The notes: generated from the letters alone by a model not told the origin. 64,000 bases of DNA from Streptomyces sp. CG1 (GCF_041080625.1 NZ_CP163518.1:3720001-3784000); one strand, 5' to 3'. Positions 51,703 to 61,042 are shown, counted from the first letter of the stretch. Program-made: numbers and translations.

Positions 51703-53957
51703 CAGAGAGAAAGCTCCACCTGAACGCGTTCCTGATGAACACCGGTCACCACGAGGCCTCGTGGCGGCTCCCGGAGAGCGACCCGTACGCGCACGTCGAC
51801 CTCCAGCACTACGTACGGCTCGCCCGCATCGCCGAGCGAGGCACCTTCGACTCCCTCTTCCTCGCCGACAGCCCCCAGCTGTGGAGCAACCTCGCCCAGC
51901 GGCCGGCCGGCGCCCTGGAGCCGCTCACCCTGCTGACCGCGCTGGCGACCGCGACCGAGCACATCGGCCTGATCGCCACCGCCTCCACCTCCTACAACTC
52001 CCCCTACAACCTGGCCCGCACGTTCGCCTCGCTGGACATCATCAGCGGCGGCCGGGCCGGCTGGAACATCGTCACCACCGCCGGCGCCGAGGCCGCCCGC
52101 AACTTCGGCCTGGACGCGGAGCCCGCACACGCCGAGCGGTACGCCCGGGCCGCCGAGTTCCTCGACGTGGCGCTGAAGCTGTGGGACAGCTGGGAGGACG
52201 ACGTGATCGTCGGCGACAGGACGGCCGGCGTCTGGGGCGACGACAGCAAGATCCACCCGCCCCGGCACCAGGGCAGGTACTTCAGCGTCGCGGGCGCCCT
52301 CAACGTCCCCCGTACGCCGCAGGGCTACCCGCTGCTGGTGCAGGCGGGGTCGAGCGAGGACGGCAAGGCCTTCGCCTCCCGGTACGCGGAGGCGGTCTTC
52401 ACCGCGCAGCAGACCCTCGCCGCCGCACAGGCCTTCTACACCGACCTCAAGTCCCGTACGGAGGCGGCCGGACGCGACCCCGAACACATCAAGGTGCTGC
52501 CCGGGATCGTGCCCGTCCTCGGCTCGACGGAGGCCGAGGCGCGGGCGGCGGAGCAGTTGCTGGAGGACCACATCGTGTACGACCACGGGCTGGACCGGCT
52601 GGAGGGGCTGCTGCAACTCCCCGGAGGAACCCTTGAGCTGGACGCACAGCTGCCCGCCGAGCTGCCGCCCGAGTCCGCCGTCGAGGGCGCCAAGAGCCGC
52701 TACACGCTCGTGGTCGAGCTGGCCCGGCGCGAGAAGCTCACCGTCCGCCGGCTGATCGCGCGGCTCGGCGGCGGACGCGGCCACCTCACCTTCACCGGGA
52801 CGCCCGAGCAGGTCGCCGACCAGATCGAGACGTGGTTCACGCAAGGCGCCGCCGACGGCTTCAACATCATGCCGGCCGTGCTGCCCTCCGGCCTGGACGC
52901 CTTCGTCGAGCACGTCGTACCGATCCTGCGCGCCCGCGGCCTGTTCCGCACCGCATACGGCCCACGCCGGACCCTCCGGGAGCGCTATGGCCTCCCCCGC
53001 CCCGCCAACCAGTACCTGTCCCCCGCTCCCGTCCTCGTCAAAAACCCGAAAGGAACCGCCATGTCCCTCGAGATCACCAAGGTCACCGCACGCATCGGCG
53101 CCCGCGTCTCCGGTGTCGACATCACCGAGCCGCTCGCCCCGGAGCAGGTCACCGCGCTCCGCGAGGCCCTGAACGTCCACAAGGCACTCGTCTTCGACGC
53201 CGGCGGGCTGGACGACGCCGGTCAGCAGGCCTTCGCCCGCCACTTCGGCGACCTGACCACCGCCCACCCGACGGTCGGCGCGGTCGACGGCGCCCCGAAC
53301 GTACTGCCCGTCGACAGCGAGCGGGGCCGCGCCAACCACTGGCACACCGACGTCACCTTCGTCCTCAACCCGCCCCAGGCCAGCACCCTGCGCTCGATCA
53401 CCGTCCCGCCGTACGGCGGCGAGACCCTGATCGCCAACGCGGCGGCCGCCTACCGCGACCTGCCCGAGCCGCTGCGCCGCTTCGCCGACACCCTGTGGGC
53501 CGAGCACACCAACGACTACGACTACGCGGTGCCGGACGAGGAGATCGACGCGGAACAGGCCGCCCAGCGCGCGCAGTTCACGTCCATCACCTACCGCACG
53601 GCCCACCCGGTGGTCCGCGTCCACCCCCTGACCGGCGAACGCGGCCTGTTCATCGGCGGGTTCGCCCAGCGCGTCATCGGCCTGTCGACGGGCGAGTCCC
53701 GCAAGATCCTGGACCTGCTCCAGGCGTACGTCACCCGCCCGGAGAACATCCTGCGCCACCGCTGGGCGGAGAACGAGCTGGTGCTCTTCGACAACCGGAT
53801 CACCCAGCACTACGCCATCGACAACTACGACGGACGGCCGCGCCGGCTGCACCGGGTGACCGTCGCCGGTGACGTCCCGGTCGGCATCGAGGGCAAGGAG
53901 AGCTACTCGATCGAGGGCGACGCCTCGCACTACACACCGGTGCTCGCGGCCGCGTAA
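51699..53957 (+). CDS. Fusion of LLM-class flavin monooxygenase (NtaA/SsuD-like) and TauD/TfdA dioxygenase
   Basis: One uninterrupted frame from the GTG at 51699 (overlapping the ATPase stop) encodes 752 residues. Residues 1-440 are an NtaA/SnaA/DszA-type FMN monooxygenase (K-L-H-L-N-A-F, S-T-S-Y-N-S-P-Y-N-L-A-R, S-G-G-R-A-G-W-N-I-V-T). After a short linker (about 441-454), an internal ATG at 53061 with GAAAGGA upstream begins a full 298-residue TauD-like Fe(II)/2-oxoglutarate dioxygenase with H95-x-D97 (numbered from that ATG) and a late H-R-V-T-V-A-G-D. Both activities release sulfite from organosulfur compounds. The preserved internal start could also give the dioxygenase alone. Confidence 0.85.
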   Translation: MTERKLHLNAFLMNTGHHEASWRLPESDPYAHVDLQHYVRLARIAERGTFDSLFLADSPQLWSNLAQRPAGALEPLTLLTALATATEHIGLIATASTSYNSPYNLARTFASLDIISGGRAGWNIVTTAGAEAARNFGLDAEPAHAERYARAAEFLDVALKLWDSWEDDVIVGDRTAGVWGDDSKIHPPRHQGRYFSVAGALNVPRTPQGYPLLVQAGSSEDGKAFASRYAEAVFTAQQTLAAAQAFYTDLKSRTEAAGRDPEHIKVLPGIVPVLGSTEAEARAAEQLLEDHIVYDHGLDRLEGLLQLPGGTLELDAQLPAELPPESAVEGAKSRYTLVVELARREKLTVRRLIARLGGGRGHLTFTGTPEQVADQIETWFTQGAADGFNIMPAVLPSGLDAFVEHVVPILRARGLFRTAYGPRRTLRERYGLPRPANQYLSPAPVLVKNPKGTAMSLEITKVTARIGARVSGVDITEPLAPEQVTALREALNVHKALVFDAGGLDDAGQQAFARHFGDLTTAHPTVGAVDGAPNVLPVDSERGRANHWHTDVTFVLNPPQASTLRSITVPPYGGETLIANAAAAYRDLPEPLRRFADTLWAEHTNDYDYAVPDEEIDAEQAAQRAQFTSITYRTAHPVVRVHPLTGERGLFIGGFAQRVIGLSTGESRKILDLLQAYVTRPENILRHRWAENELVLFDNRITQHYAIDNYDGRPRRLHRVTVAGDVPVGIEGKESYSIEGDASHYTPVLAAA

Positions 53958-54102
53958 CCGGCCGCACCACGGCTCGCGTAACCGCTGGTTCACCCTGCGT
54001 ACGCCAGGTGTCCGGATACTGGGCAGCTCCTTCGTCCGAGCGGACGGGCCGCCCAGACTGGCGGGGTTTTTGCCCGCCCATTGCACGGGGAGAGCCGCGC
54101 CC

Positions 54103-55485
54103 ATGCCCACCATCAGCCCGACCACCGAGACGCCGCCACAGCAACACGACGGCCTCTCGCACGGCCTGAAGCGGCGCCATCTGTCGATGATCGCCCTCGG
54201 CGGGGTGATCGGCGCGGGTCTGTTCGTCGGCTCCGGTGCGGGCATCGCCGCGGCCGGCCCCTCCATCGTGATCGCCTACGCGCTCTCCGGCCTGCTGGTG
54301 ATGCTGGTGATGCGGATGCTCGGCGAGATGTCCGCCGCCTACCCCTCCTCGGGTTCGTTCTCGGCGCACGCCGAGCGGGCGATCGGCCCCTGGGCGGGCT
54401 TCGCGGCCGGCTGGTCCTTCTGGATCCTGCTGTGCACGGCCGTCGGCCTGGAGGGCATCGGCGCCGCGCACATCGTCTCCGGCTGGCTGCCCGGCACCCC
54501 CGAGTGGGCCTGGGTGGCACTGTTCATGGTCGTGTTCTGCGGAGCGAACCTGGCCTCCGTGAAGAACTTCGGCGAGTTCGAGTTCTGGTTCGCGGCGCTG
54601 AAGGTCGGCGCGATCAGCCTCTTCCTGATCCTCGGCGTGCTGGCCATCGCGGGCGTGCTGCCCGGCACGCACGCCCCCGGCACCGCGAACCTGAGCCACT
54701 TCCTCCCGCATGGCGGCAACGGCCTGATCATCGGCCTGCTCGCGTCCGTCTTCGCCTACGGCGGTCTGGAGACCGTGACCATCGCGGCGGCCGAGTCGGA
54801 GGACCCGGTCCGGGGCGTGGCGTCCGCCGTCCGTACGGCGATGTGGCGGATCGCGCTGTTCTACATCGGTTCCATGGCGGTCGTGGTCACCCTGGTCCCG
54901 TGGGACTCCGAGGACGTCGTGGCGAAGGGCCCGTACGTCGCCACGCTCGACCATCTCGGCATCCCGGGCGCGGGCCAGCTGATGAACGTGGTCGTCCTGG
55001 TCGCCCTGCTCTCCGCGATGAACGCCAACATCTACGGCTCCTCACGCATCGCCTTCTCGCTGGTCGAGCGCGGTCAGGGCCCGAGGGTGCTGGCGAAGCT
55101 GTCCGGCGGGGTGCCGCGCATCGCCGTACTCACCTCCTGTGTGCTGGGTTTCGTCTGTGTGCTGCTCAGCTACTGGCGGCCGGACGACGTCTTCAAGTGG
55201 CTGCTGAACATGATCGGCGCGGTCATCCTGGTCGTCTGGATCTTCATCGCGGTCTCCCAGCTGCTGCTGCGCCGCCGTATCGAGCGCGAGACCCCCGAGA
55301 AGCTGGTCGTCCGCATGTGGGCGTTCCCGTTCCTCACCTGGGTCGCCCTGGCGGGCATGGTCACGATCTTCGTCCTGATGGCCCGGGAGGCGGACACCCG
55401 CGTCCAGCTGTACTCGACGGGCGCGATGACATTGACGCTGGCAACGGTGGGCTACCTCTGGCAGCGGGCCCGCGCCAAGCGCTGA
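54103..55485 (+). CDS. Amino-acid permease (APC family), paralog of the 43622 gene
   Basis: The 460-residue protein starts at the ATG at 54103, with GGGGAG about 11 bases upstream. Twelve helices are seen, and the first again reads H-L-S-M-I-A-L-G-G-V-I-G-A-G-L-F-V-G. E-S-E-D-P is conserved. It is closely related to the permease at 43622 but differs in C-terminal loops. It ends at a strong terminator 13 bases on. Substrate unknown; GABA or neutral/aromatic amino acids are typical for this group. Confidence 0.92.
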   Translation: MPTISPTTETPPQQHDGLSHGLKRRHLSMIALGGVIGAGLFVGSGAGIAAAGPSIVIAYALSGLLVMLVMRMLGEMSAAYPSSGSFSAHAERAIGPWAGFAAGWSFWILLCTAVGLEGIGAAHIVSGWLPGTPEWAWVALFMVVFCGANLASVKNFGEFEFWFAALKVGAISLFLILGVLAIAGVLPGTHAPGTANLSHFLPHGGNGLIIGLLASVFAYGGLETVTIAAAESEDPVRGVASAVRTAMWRIALFYIGSMAVVVTLVPWDSEDVVAKGPYVATLDHLGIPGAGQLMNVVVLVALLSAMNANIYGSSRIAFSLVERGQGPRVLAKLSGGVPRIAVLTSCVLGFVCVLLSYWRPDDVFKWLLNMIGAVILVVWIFIAVSQLLLRRRIERETPEKLVVRMWAFPFLTWVALAGMVTIFVLMAREADTRVQLYSTGAMTLTLATVGYLWQRARAKR

Positions 55486-55498
55486 GCCCCGCACCGGC

Positions 55499-55531
55499 AA
55501 AGGCCCCCACGTGCGACACGTGGGGGCCTTT
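55499..55531 (+). terminator. Terminator after the second permease
   Basis: A perfect 15-pair stem (AAAGGCCCCCACGTG against its complement) with a CGA loop, followed by TCTGTC, ends the transcript just before the sodF promoter. Confidence 0.93.
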
Positions 55532-55565
55532 CTGTCGCCCTGACGCTCTTGTTGCTAGCGTGTAG

Positions 55566-55582
55566 TTGCGAACTACTTGCAA
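55566..55582 (+). promoter_or_regulatory. Nur box upstream of sodF
   Basis: TTGCGA-N5-TTGCAA lies 24 bases before the sodF start. It matches the nickel-responsive Nur operator pattern (TTGCAA-N5-TTGCAA, one mismatch) that represses sodF in Streptomyces when nickel is available for the Ni-SOD. Confidence 0.8.
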
Positions 55583-55605
55583 TAAGGTTCCGGAGGGGAT
55601 CACCC

Positions 55606-56253
55606 ATGCCCGTCTACACGTTGCCCGACCTGCCCTACGACTACTCGGCGCTGGCCCCCGTGATCAGCCCGGAGATCATCGAGCTGCACCACGACAAGCA
55701 CCACGCGGCCTATGTGAAGGGCGCCAACGACACGCTGGAGCAGCTGGCGGAGGCGCGGGACAAGGAGAGCTGGGGCTCGGTCAACGGCCTGGAGAAGAAC
55801 CTCGCCTTCCACCTCTCCGGGCACATCCTGCACAGCATCTACTGGCAGAACATGACCGGCCCGAAGGACGGCGGCGGTGAGCCGCTCGCCGCCGACGGCG
55901 TGGGCGAGCTGGCGGAGGCGGTCAAGGAGTCCTTCGGTTCCTTCGCCGCCTTCAAGACCCAGCTCTCCAAGGCCGCGGCCACCACCCAGGGTTCGGGCTG
56001 GGGCGTGCTGGCGTACGAGCCGCTGAGCGGCCGGCTGGTCGTGGAGCAGGTCTACGACCACCAGGGCAACGTCGGCCAGGGCGCCACCCCGATCCTGGTC
56101 TTCGACGCCTGGGAGCACGCCTTCTATCTGCAGTACCGCAACCAGAAGGTGGACTTCATCGAGGCCATGTGGGAGGTCGTCAACTGGCAGGACGTGGCCC
56201 GCCGTTACGCGGCCGCCAAGTCCCGCGCGGACGTACTGCTGCTGGCTCCCTGA
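55606..56253 (+). CDS. sodF: Iron-type superoxide dismutase
   Basis: The 215-residue protein starts M-P-V-Y-T-L-P-D-L at the ATG at 55606, with CGGAGGGG upstream. Metal ligands and signatures: H-H-D-K-H-H-A-A-Y near residue 27, H-L-S-G-H near 75, and [11 protein letters not shown] near 165-175. It dismutates superoxide in the cytoplasm. The Nur box and family place it as the Fe(Zn) enzyme SodF, made when nickel is scarce. Confidence 0.96.
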   Translation: MPVYTLPDLPYDYSALAPVISPEIIELHHDKHHAAYVKGANDTLEQLAEARDKESWGSVNGLEKNLAFHLSGHILHSIYWQNMTGPKDGGGEPLAADGVGELAEAVKESFGSFAAFKTQLSKAAATTQGSGWGVLAYEPLSGRLVVEQVYDHQGNVGQGATPILVFDAWEHAFYLQYRNQKVDFIEAMWEVVNWQDVARRYAAAKSRADVLLLAP

Positions 56254-56328
56254 GCCGCTTGTCCCCTTGAGACGTCCTGCCTCGTGATCGTCTTCTCACC
56301 CTTCACGCAGGCAGGCCGATGAAAGGAA

Positions 56329-56357
56329 GGCCCCGCGAGGACGTGACTCGCGGGGCC
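56329..56357. terminator. Bidirectional terminator between sodF and the DsbA-like gene
   Basis: An 11-pair stem (GGCCCCGCGAG against CTCGCGGGGCC) with a 7-base loop lies between convergent genes and can stop both transcripts. Confidence 0.85.
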
Positions 56358-56378
56358 CTCCCATGCCGAGGGCCGGAC

Positions 56379-57023
56379 CTACAGGTTGCTGAAGTCCGGG
56401 CCCTTGGTGCGGGTGCGCTTGAGCTCGTAGAAGCCCGGGACCGAGGCGACGGCGACCGCGCCGTCCCACAGGCGGGCCGCCTCCTCGCCCTTCGGGGCGG
56501 GGGTGACGACCGGGCCGAAGAAGGCGATCTGCTCCCCGTCGGGGCCGGGCAGCGCGATGACCGGGGTGCCGACGTCCTGGCCGACCTTGTCGATGCCCTC
56601 CTTGTGGGAGGCGCGCAGCTCGGTGTCGTAGGTGTCCTTGTCGCCGTACTCGATCAGGTCGGCGGGCAGATCCGCGTCGGCGAGGGCGGCGGCGATGCTG
56701 TCGCGGTTCACCCCGAGGCCCTCGTTGTGGAAGCGGGTGCCGAGCGCGGTGTAGAGCCTGCCGACCACGTCGTCGCCGTGCAGCTGCTGCGCCGCGATCA
56801 CCACCCGGACCGGCCACCAGGTCTTGCCGCCGGGCCGCATGTTCTCGGCGTACTCCTCCGGCAGCTCGTCCAGCCTGTCCTCGTTGAGCACCGACAGGCT
56901 CATCACATGCCAGCGGACCTCGATGTCGCGGACCTTCTCCACCTCCAGAACCCAGCGGGAGGTCATCCAGGCCCAGGGGCACACCGGGTCGAACCAGAAG
57001 TCGACGGGGGTCTTCTCCGACAT
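56379..57023 (-). CDS. DsbA-family, mycothiol-dependent nitroreductase-like protein (Rv2466c type)
   Basis: The 214-residue protein starts at the ATG at 57021-57023 with GAGGAG about 5 bases upstream. It has a thioredoxin fold with the active site at Cys15-Pro-Trp-Ala18 in F-D-P-V-C-P-W-A-W. The mycobacterial Rv2466c reference has Cys-x-x-Cys, so here the resolving Cys is replaced by Ala. V-G-T-P-V-I provides the cis-Pro. It has no signal peptide, so it is cytoplasmic, consistent with mycothiol-coupled redox chemistry. Divergent from pepN. Confidence 0.88.
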   Translation of the reverse strand: MSEKTPVDFWFDPVCPWAWMTSRWVLEVEKVRDIEVRWHVMSLSVLNEDRLDELPEEYAENMRPGGKTWWPVRVVIAAQQLHGDDVVGRLYTALGTRFHNEGLGVNRDSIAAALADADLPADLIEYGDKDTYDTELRASHKEGIDKVGQDVGTPVIALPGPDGEQIAFFGPVVTPAPKGEEAARLWDGAVAVASVPGFYELKRTRTKGPDFSNL

Positions 57024-57183
57024 GTCTCTCCTCAAGGGGAACGCTTTCCCGTATCGCCGTGACAACGTCCCGGTCCGCCCGGCCATTCCCTGCTGCCCCC
57101 TGTCAGGGGCACATGGCAGGATCGGTCCTGTTCAGCCGTCATCCGCAAGCCGTCCTTGCACGCGACCACGAGGGAGTGCACCC

Positions 57184-59775
57184 GTGCCCGGTGAGAATCT
57201 GTCCCGCGACGAGGCCCGGGAGCGGGCCGCCCTGCTGTCCGTCGACGGGTACGACGTGTCCCTGGACCTCAGGTCCGCCGTCATCGGCGACGGGGACTCC
57301 AAGGGCGGGGCGCCGCGCACGTTCCGCTCGGTGACCACGATCCGCTTCCGCTGCAACGAGCCGGGCGCGTCGAGCTTCGCCGACCTGATCGCCCCGAGCG
57401 TGACCTCCGTGTCGCTCAACGGCCGGGACCTGGACCCGGGCCAGGTCTTCGACGGCGCGCGGATCGCGCTGGAGGACCTGGCCGCGGAGAACGAGCTGGT
57501 GGTGGACGCGCAGTGCGCCTACTCGCGCACCGGCGAGGGCCTGCACCGCTTCGTCGACCCCGAGGACGGTGAGGTCTACCTCTACACGCAGTACGAGCCG
57601 GCCGACTCCCGGCGCGTCTTCGCGAACTTCGAGCAGCCGGACCTGAAGGCGCCCTACCGCTTCGAGGTGCGCGCACCCGAGGGCTGGACGGTGTGGAGCA
57701 ACGGCGCGGGCGAACGGGCCGACGGCGTATGGAAGTTCGCGGAGACCAAGCCGATCTCGACGTACATCACCTGCGTGGTGGCGGGCCCGTACCACTACGT
57801 GACCGACTCCTACACCCGCACCTTCGAGGACGGCACCAAGCTGGAGATCCCGCTCGGTGCGCTGTGCCGCAAGGGGCTCGCCCCGCACTTCGACGCGGAC
57901 GACGTCTTCCTGGTCACCAAGCAGGGCCTGGACTTCTTCCACGACCACTTCGACTACCCGTATCCGTTCGGGAAGTACGACCAGGCGTTCGTGCCCGAGT
58001 ACAACCTGGGCGCGATGGAGAACCCGGGTCTGGTGACCTTCCGCGAGGAGTACATCTTCCGCGGCAAGGTGACGCAGGCGTCGTACGAGGCGCGGGCCAA
58101 CGTCATCCTGCACGAGATGGCGCACATGTGGTTCGGCGACCTGGTCACCATGGAGTGGTGGGACGACCTGTGGCTGAAGGAGTCCTTCGCGGACTTCATG
58201 GGCACGTTCGGAGCCGTCGGCGCGACCCGCTTCACCGACGCCTGGATCACCTTCGCCAACCGCCGCAAGGCCTGGGCGTACCGCGCGGACCAGCTGCCCT
58301 CCACGCATCCGGTCACGGCGGACATCCATGACCTGGAGGACGCCAAGCTGAACTTCGACGGCATCACGTACGCCAAGGGCGCCTCGGTGCTCAAGCAGCT
58401 GGTGGCGTACGTCGGCCAGGACGCGTTCCTGGAGGGCGCCCGCCGCTACTTCAAGCGGCACGCGTACGGCAACACACGCCTCGGCGACCTGCTGTCGGTG
58501 CTGGGCGAGACCAGCGGCCGGGACATGTCCGCGTGGGCGCGCGCGTGGCTGCAGACGGCCGGGGTCAACTCGCTGACGCCGCAGGTGCTGCTGGACCCGG
58601 CGGGCGAGGTGGCCGAGCTGGCGGTGGTGCAGGAGGCCCCGGAATCGCATCCCGAGGAGCGCCCGCACCGGGTCGCCGTGGGCCTGTACCGCCGTACGCC
58701 CGAGGGTGCGCTGGAGCGGTACGCGCGCGTGGAGACGGACGTCGAGGGTCCGCGTACGGTCGTGGCGGAGCTGGCCGGTGCCGAGGCCCCGGAGCTGGTG
58801 CTGGTCAACGACGACGACCTGACGTACTGCAAGATCCGCTTCGACGACACCTCGCTGGCCACCCTGCGCGGGCACCTGGGCGCGCTGACCGACCCGCTGG
58901 CCCGTGCCCTGTGCTGGTCGGCGCTGTGGAACATGACCCGGGACGCGCTGCTGCCGGCGCGGGACTTCGTCGATCTGGTGCTGCGGTTCGCGGGCCGCGA
59001 GTCCGACATCGGTGTGCTGCAGATGCTGCACGCGTGGGCGAACTCGGCGCTGGAGTACTACGCCGCCCCGCAGTGGCGGGAGACCGGCGCCGAGCTGCTG
59101 GCGGAGGGTGCGCTGCGGGAGCTGCGGACGGCCGAGCCGGGCAGCGAGCACCAGCTGGCCTGGGCGCGGTTCTTCGCGACCGTCGCCTTCGCCGAGCCGG
59201 ACCTGAAGCTGCTGACGGACCTGCTGGACGGCACATCGGCGATCGACGGACTGGAGGTGGACCAGGAGTTGCGCTGGGCGTTCCTGGAACCGCTGGCGGC
59301 ACACGGCGCGGCCGACGAGTCCGCGCTGGCGGCGGAGCTGGCCCGCGACGACACGGCGTCCGGCAAGCGGCACCAGGTCCGCTGCCTGGCGGCGCGCCCG
59401 TCGGCGGCGGTCAAGGCGCAGGCGTGGGCGCAGGTGGTGGAGTCCGAGGCGCTGTCGAACGCGCTGGTGGAGGCGACGATCGCGGGCTTCGGGCAGCCCT
59501 CGCAGCGGGAGCTGACCGCGCCGTACGCGCAGAAGTACTTCGCGGCGATCGAGCGGGTGTGGCGGGAGCGGTCGATCCAGATCGGCATGGATGTCGTACG
59601 GGGCCTGTTCCCGGCGCTGCAGGACCGCCCGGAGACGCTCCAGGCGACGGACGCGTGGCTGGCGGAGCACCGGGACGCGGCGCCGGCGCTGCGCCGGCTG
59701 GTGCTGGAGGCGCGGGACGATCTGGCGCGGGCGCTGCGCGCACAGGCGTGCGACGCGGCGGCGATCGCCGGCTGA
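57184..59775 (+). CDS. pepN: Aminopeptidase N (M1 zinc metallopeptidase)
   Basis: The 863-residue protein starts at the GTG at 57184 (P-G-E-N-L-S-R-D-E-A) with GAGGGAG upstream. It has the substrate motif G-A-M-E-N at 276-280 and zinc site H310-E-x-x-H314 with the third ligand Glu in L-K-E-S-F. The C-terminal ERAP-like helical domain (about 530-860) completes the M1 plan. It removes N-terminal residues from peptides in the cytoplasm, downstream of Clp and other proteases. Divergent from the DsbA-like gene; ends 69 bases before a terminator. Confidence 0.96.
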   Translation: MPGENLSRDEARERAALLSVDGYDVSLDLRSAVIGDGDSKGGAPRTFRSVTTIRFRCNEPGASSFADLIAPSVTSVSLNGRDLDPGQVFDGARIALEDLAAENELVVDAQCAYSRTGEGLHRFVDPEDGEVYLYTQYEPADSRRVFANFEQPDLKAPYRFEVRAPEGWTVWSNGAGERADGVWKFAETKPISTYITCVVAGPYHYVTDSYTRTFEDGTKLEIPLGALCRKGLAPHFDADDVFLVTKQGLDFFHDHFDYPYPFGKYDQAFVPEYNLGAMENPGLVTFREEYIFRGKVTQASYEARANVILHEMAHMWFGDLVTMEWWDDLWLKESFADFMGTFGAVGATRFTDAWITFANRRKAWAYRADQLPSTHPVTADIHDLEDAKLNFDGITYAKGASVLKQLVAYVGQDAFLEGARRYFKRHAYGNTRLGDLLSVLGETSGRDMSAWARAWLQTAGVNSLTPQVLLDPAGEVAELAVVQEAPESHPEERPHRVAVGLYRRTPEGALERYARVETDVEGPRTVVAELAGAEAPELVLVNDDDLTYCKIRFDDTSLATLRGHLGALTDPLARALCWSALWNMTRDALLPARDFVDLVLRFAGRESDIGVLQMLHAWANSALEYYAAPQWRETGAELLAEGALRELRTAEPGSEHQLAWARFFATVAFAEPDLKLLTDLLDGTSAIDGLEVDQELRWAFLEPLAAHGAADESALAAELARDDTASGKRHQVRCLAARPSAAVKAQAWAQVVESEALSNALVEATIAGFGQPSQRELTAPYAQKYFAAIERVWRERSIQIGMDVVRGLFPALQDRPETLQATDAWLAEHRDAAPALRRLVLEARDDLARALRAQACDAAAIAG

Positions 59776-59844
59776 CACCGACTGACCTTTGGCCTGAGCT
59801 TGGGCCGCCGGTCACCGTTACGGAATTCGTTCCATCGGAACCGT

Positions 59845-59878
59845 AACCCCTGGTCCGCACCCGATCGGACCAGGGGTT
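59845..59878 (+). terminator. Terminator after pepN
   Basis: A 13-pair stem (AACCCCTGGTCCG against CGGACCAGGGGTT) with an 8-base loop is followed by TCCCG. Confidence 0.85.
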
Positions 59879-59992
59879 TCCCGTCCCTACTCGGTACCCG
59901 AACACCTGACCTTTAGTCCCAGCTTGTCCGCATTCCTCGACGGCCGTGTAACAGCGGTTAAGAGTGGGTCCGGGTGCGGGAATCCCGACGCC

Positions 59993-61042
59993 ATGACCCA
60001 CAACACCCCACTCTCCCCCCGCCCCCTCCGCCACCTCTCCGACGTCCACCGCCGCGTCCTGACGGCAGCTCAACTCCGGTCCCACGGTGTGACGTCGGCC
60101 GAGCTGAGCGAACAGTGCCGACCCGGCGGCCCCTGGCAGCTGCTGCTGCCGAACGTGGTCCTGCTGCACCCCGGCCCGCCGACCAGCGAGGAGCGGCTGC
60201 ACGGGGCCCTGCTGTACGCGGCTCGCGAGTCGGCGCCGGGTGTCCCGGCCCAGCCGACGGCGGAGGAACCGCACCGCCCGGTCTACGCGGAGGCCATGAT
60301 CACGGGCCTGGCCGCGCTCACCCTCTACGGCTTCTCGGCCACCCCGCCGCTCCTGTCCCTGGACTACGTCGACGTCCTGATCCCGCGCCACCGCCGGGTG
60401 CGTTCCGCGGGGTACGTCCGCGTCCTGCGCACCCCCGCCCTGCCCACGCCCAAGGCGGTGGCGGGCCTGCCGGTGGCGCCGGTGCCGCGGGCGCTGGCGG
60501 ACGCGGTGGCGGAGCTGACGGACGCGCAGGCGGTTCGGCGGCTGCTGACCGAGGCGGTGCGCGGCGGCCACTGCGAACCGGCCGCCGTCGTCCGGGAGTT
60601 GACCCAAGCCAAGCTGCTGAACCGGCCCCATGTGGTGAACGCGGTGGACGCGCTCCTCGCCGAGGGCCGCTCGATCGCCGAGGACCGGCTGTACCGGATG
60701 GTGAGCGAGCACGGGCTGCCCGACCCGGTCTGGAACGTCGATCTGCGCCTGCCCGGCGGCCCGCACCTCGGCGGCGTGGACGCGTACTGGCCCGACCAGG
60801 CGGTGGCGGTGGAGCTGGACACCCGTGCGCCCCGCCAAGGCCATCGGCAGGACGACGACGAGCTGTGGTCGGAGTACGCCCGCAAGCGCGAGCACCTGGA
60901 GCGGCTGGGGATCACGGTCGTGTACATCACCCCGAAGAAGCTCAGGGACGCGCGGGAACAGCAGGCCACGGTGGTCCGTACGGCGCTGATGGCGTCCGTC
61001 GACCGCGACCCGGCCGCCTATGTCGTGGTGCTCCCCCGGTAG
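59993..61042 (+). CDS. AbiEi-like winged-helix protein with a C-terminal PD-(D/E)xK-like domain
   Basis: The product has 349 residues from the ATG at 59993. Residues about 10-75 resemble the AbiEi antitoxin/winged-helix start (V-L-T-A-A-Q-L-R-S-H-G-V-T, G-P-W-Q-L-L-L-P-N-V-V). The middle V-L-I-P-R-H-R-R-V-R-S-A-G-Y-V-R-V is typical of AbiEi-related proteins. Residues 255-335 read G-G-V-D-A-Y-W-P-D-Q-A-V-A-V-E-L-D and then R-K-R-E-H-L-E-R-L-G-I-T-V-V-Y-I-T, like DUF559/Vsr endonuclease folds. No AbiEii toxin gene is adjacent. It may be a transcriptional regulator or orphan defence-type protein; I cannot decide. Confidence 0.7.
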   Translation: MTHNTPLSPRPLRHLSDVHRRVLTAAQLRSHGVTSAELSEQCRPGGPWQLLLPNVVLLHPGPPTSEERLHGALLYAARESAPGVPAQPTAEEPHRPVYAEAMITGLAALTLYGFSATPPLLSLDYVDVLIPRHRRVRSAGYVRVLRTPALPTPKAVAGLPVAPVPRALADAVAELTDAQAVRRLLTEAVRGGHCEPAAVVRELTQAKLLNRPHVVNAVDALLAEGRSIAEDRLYRMVSEHGLPDPVWNVDLRLPGGPHLGGVDAYWPDQAVAVELDTRAPRQGHRQDDDELWSEYARKREHLERLGITVVYITPKKLRDAREQQATVVRTALMASVDRDPAAYVVVLPR

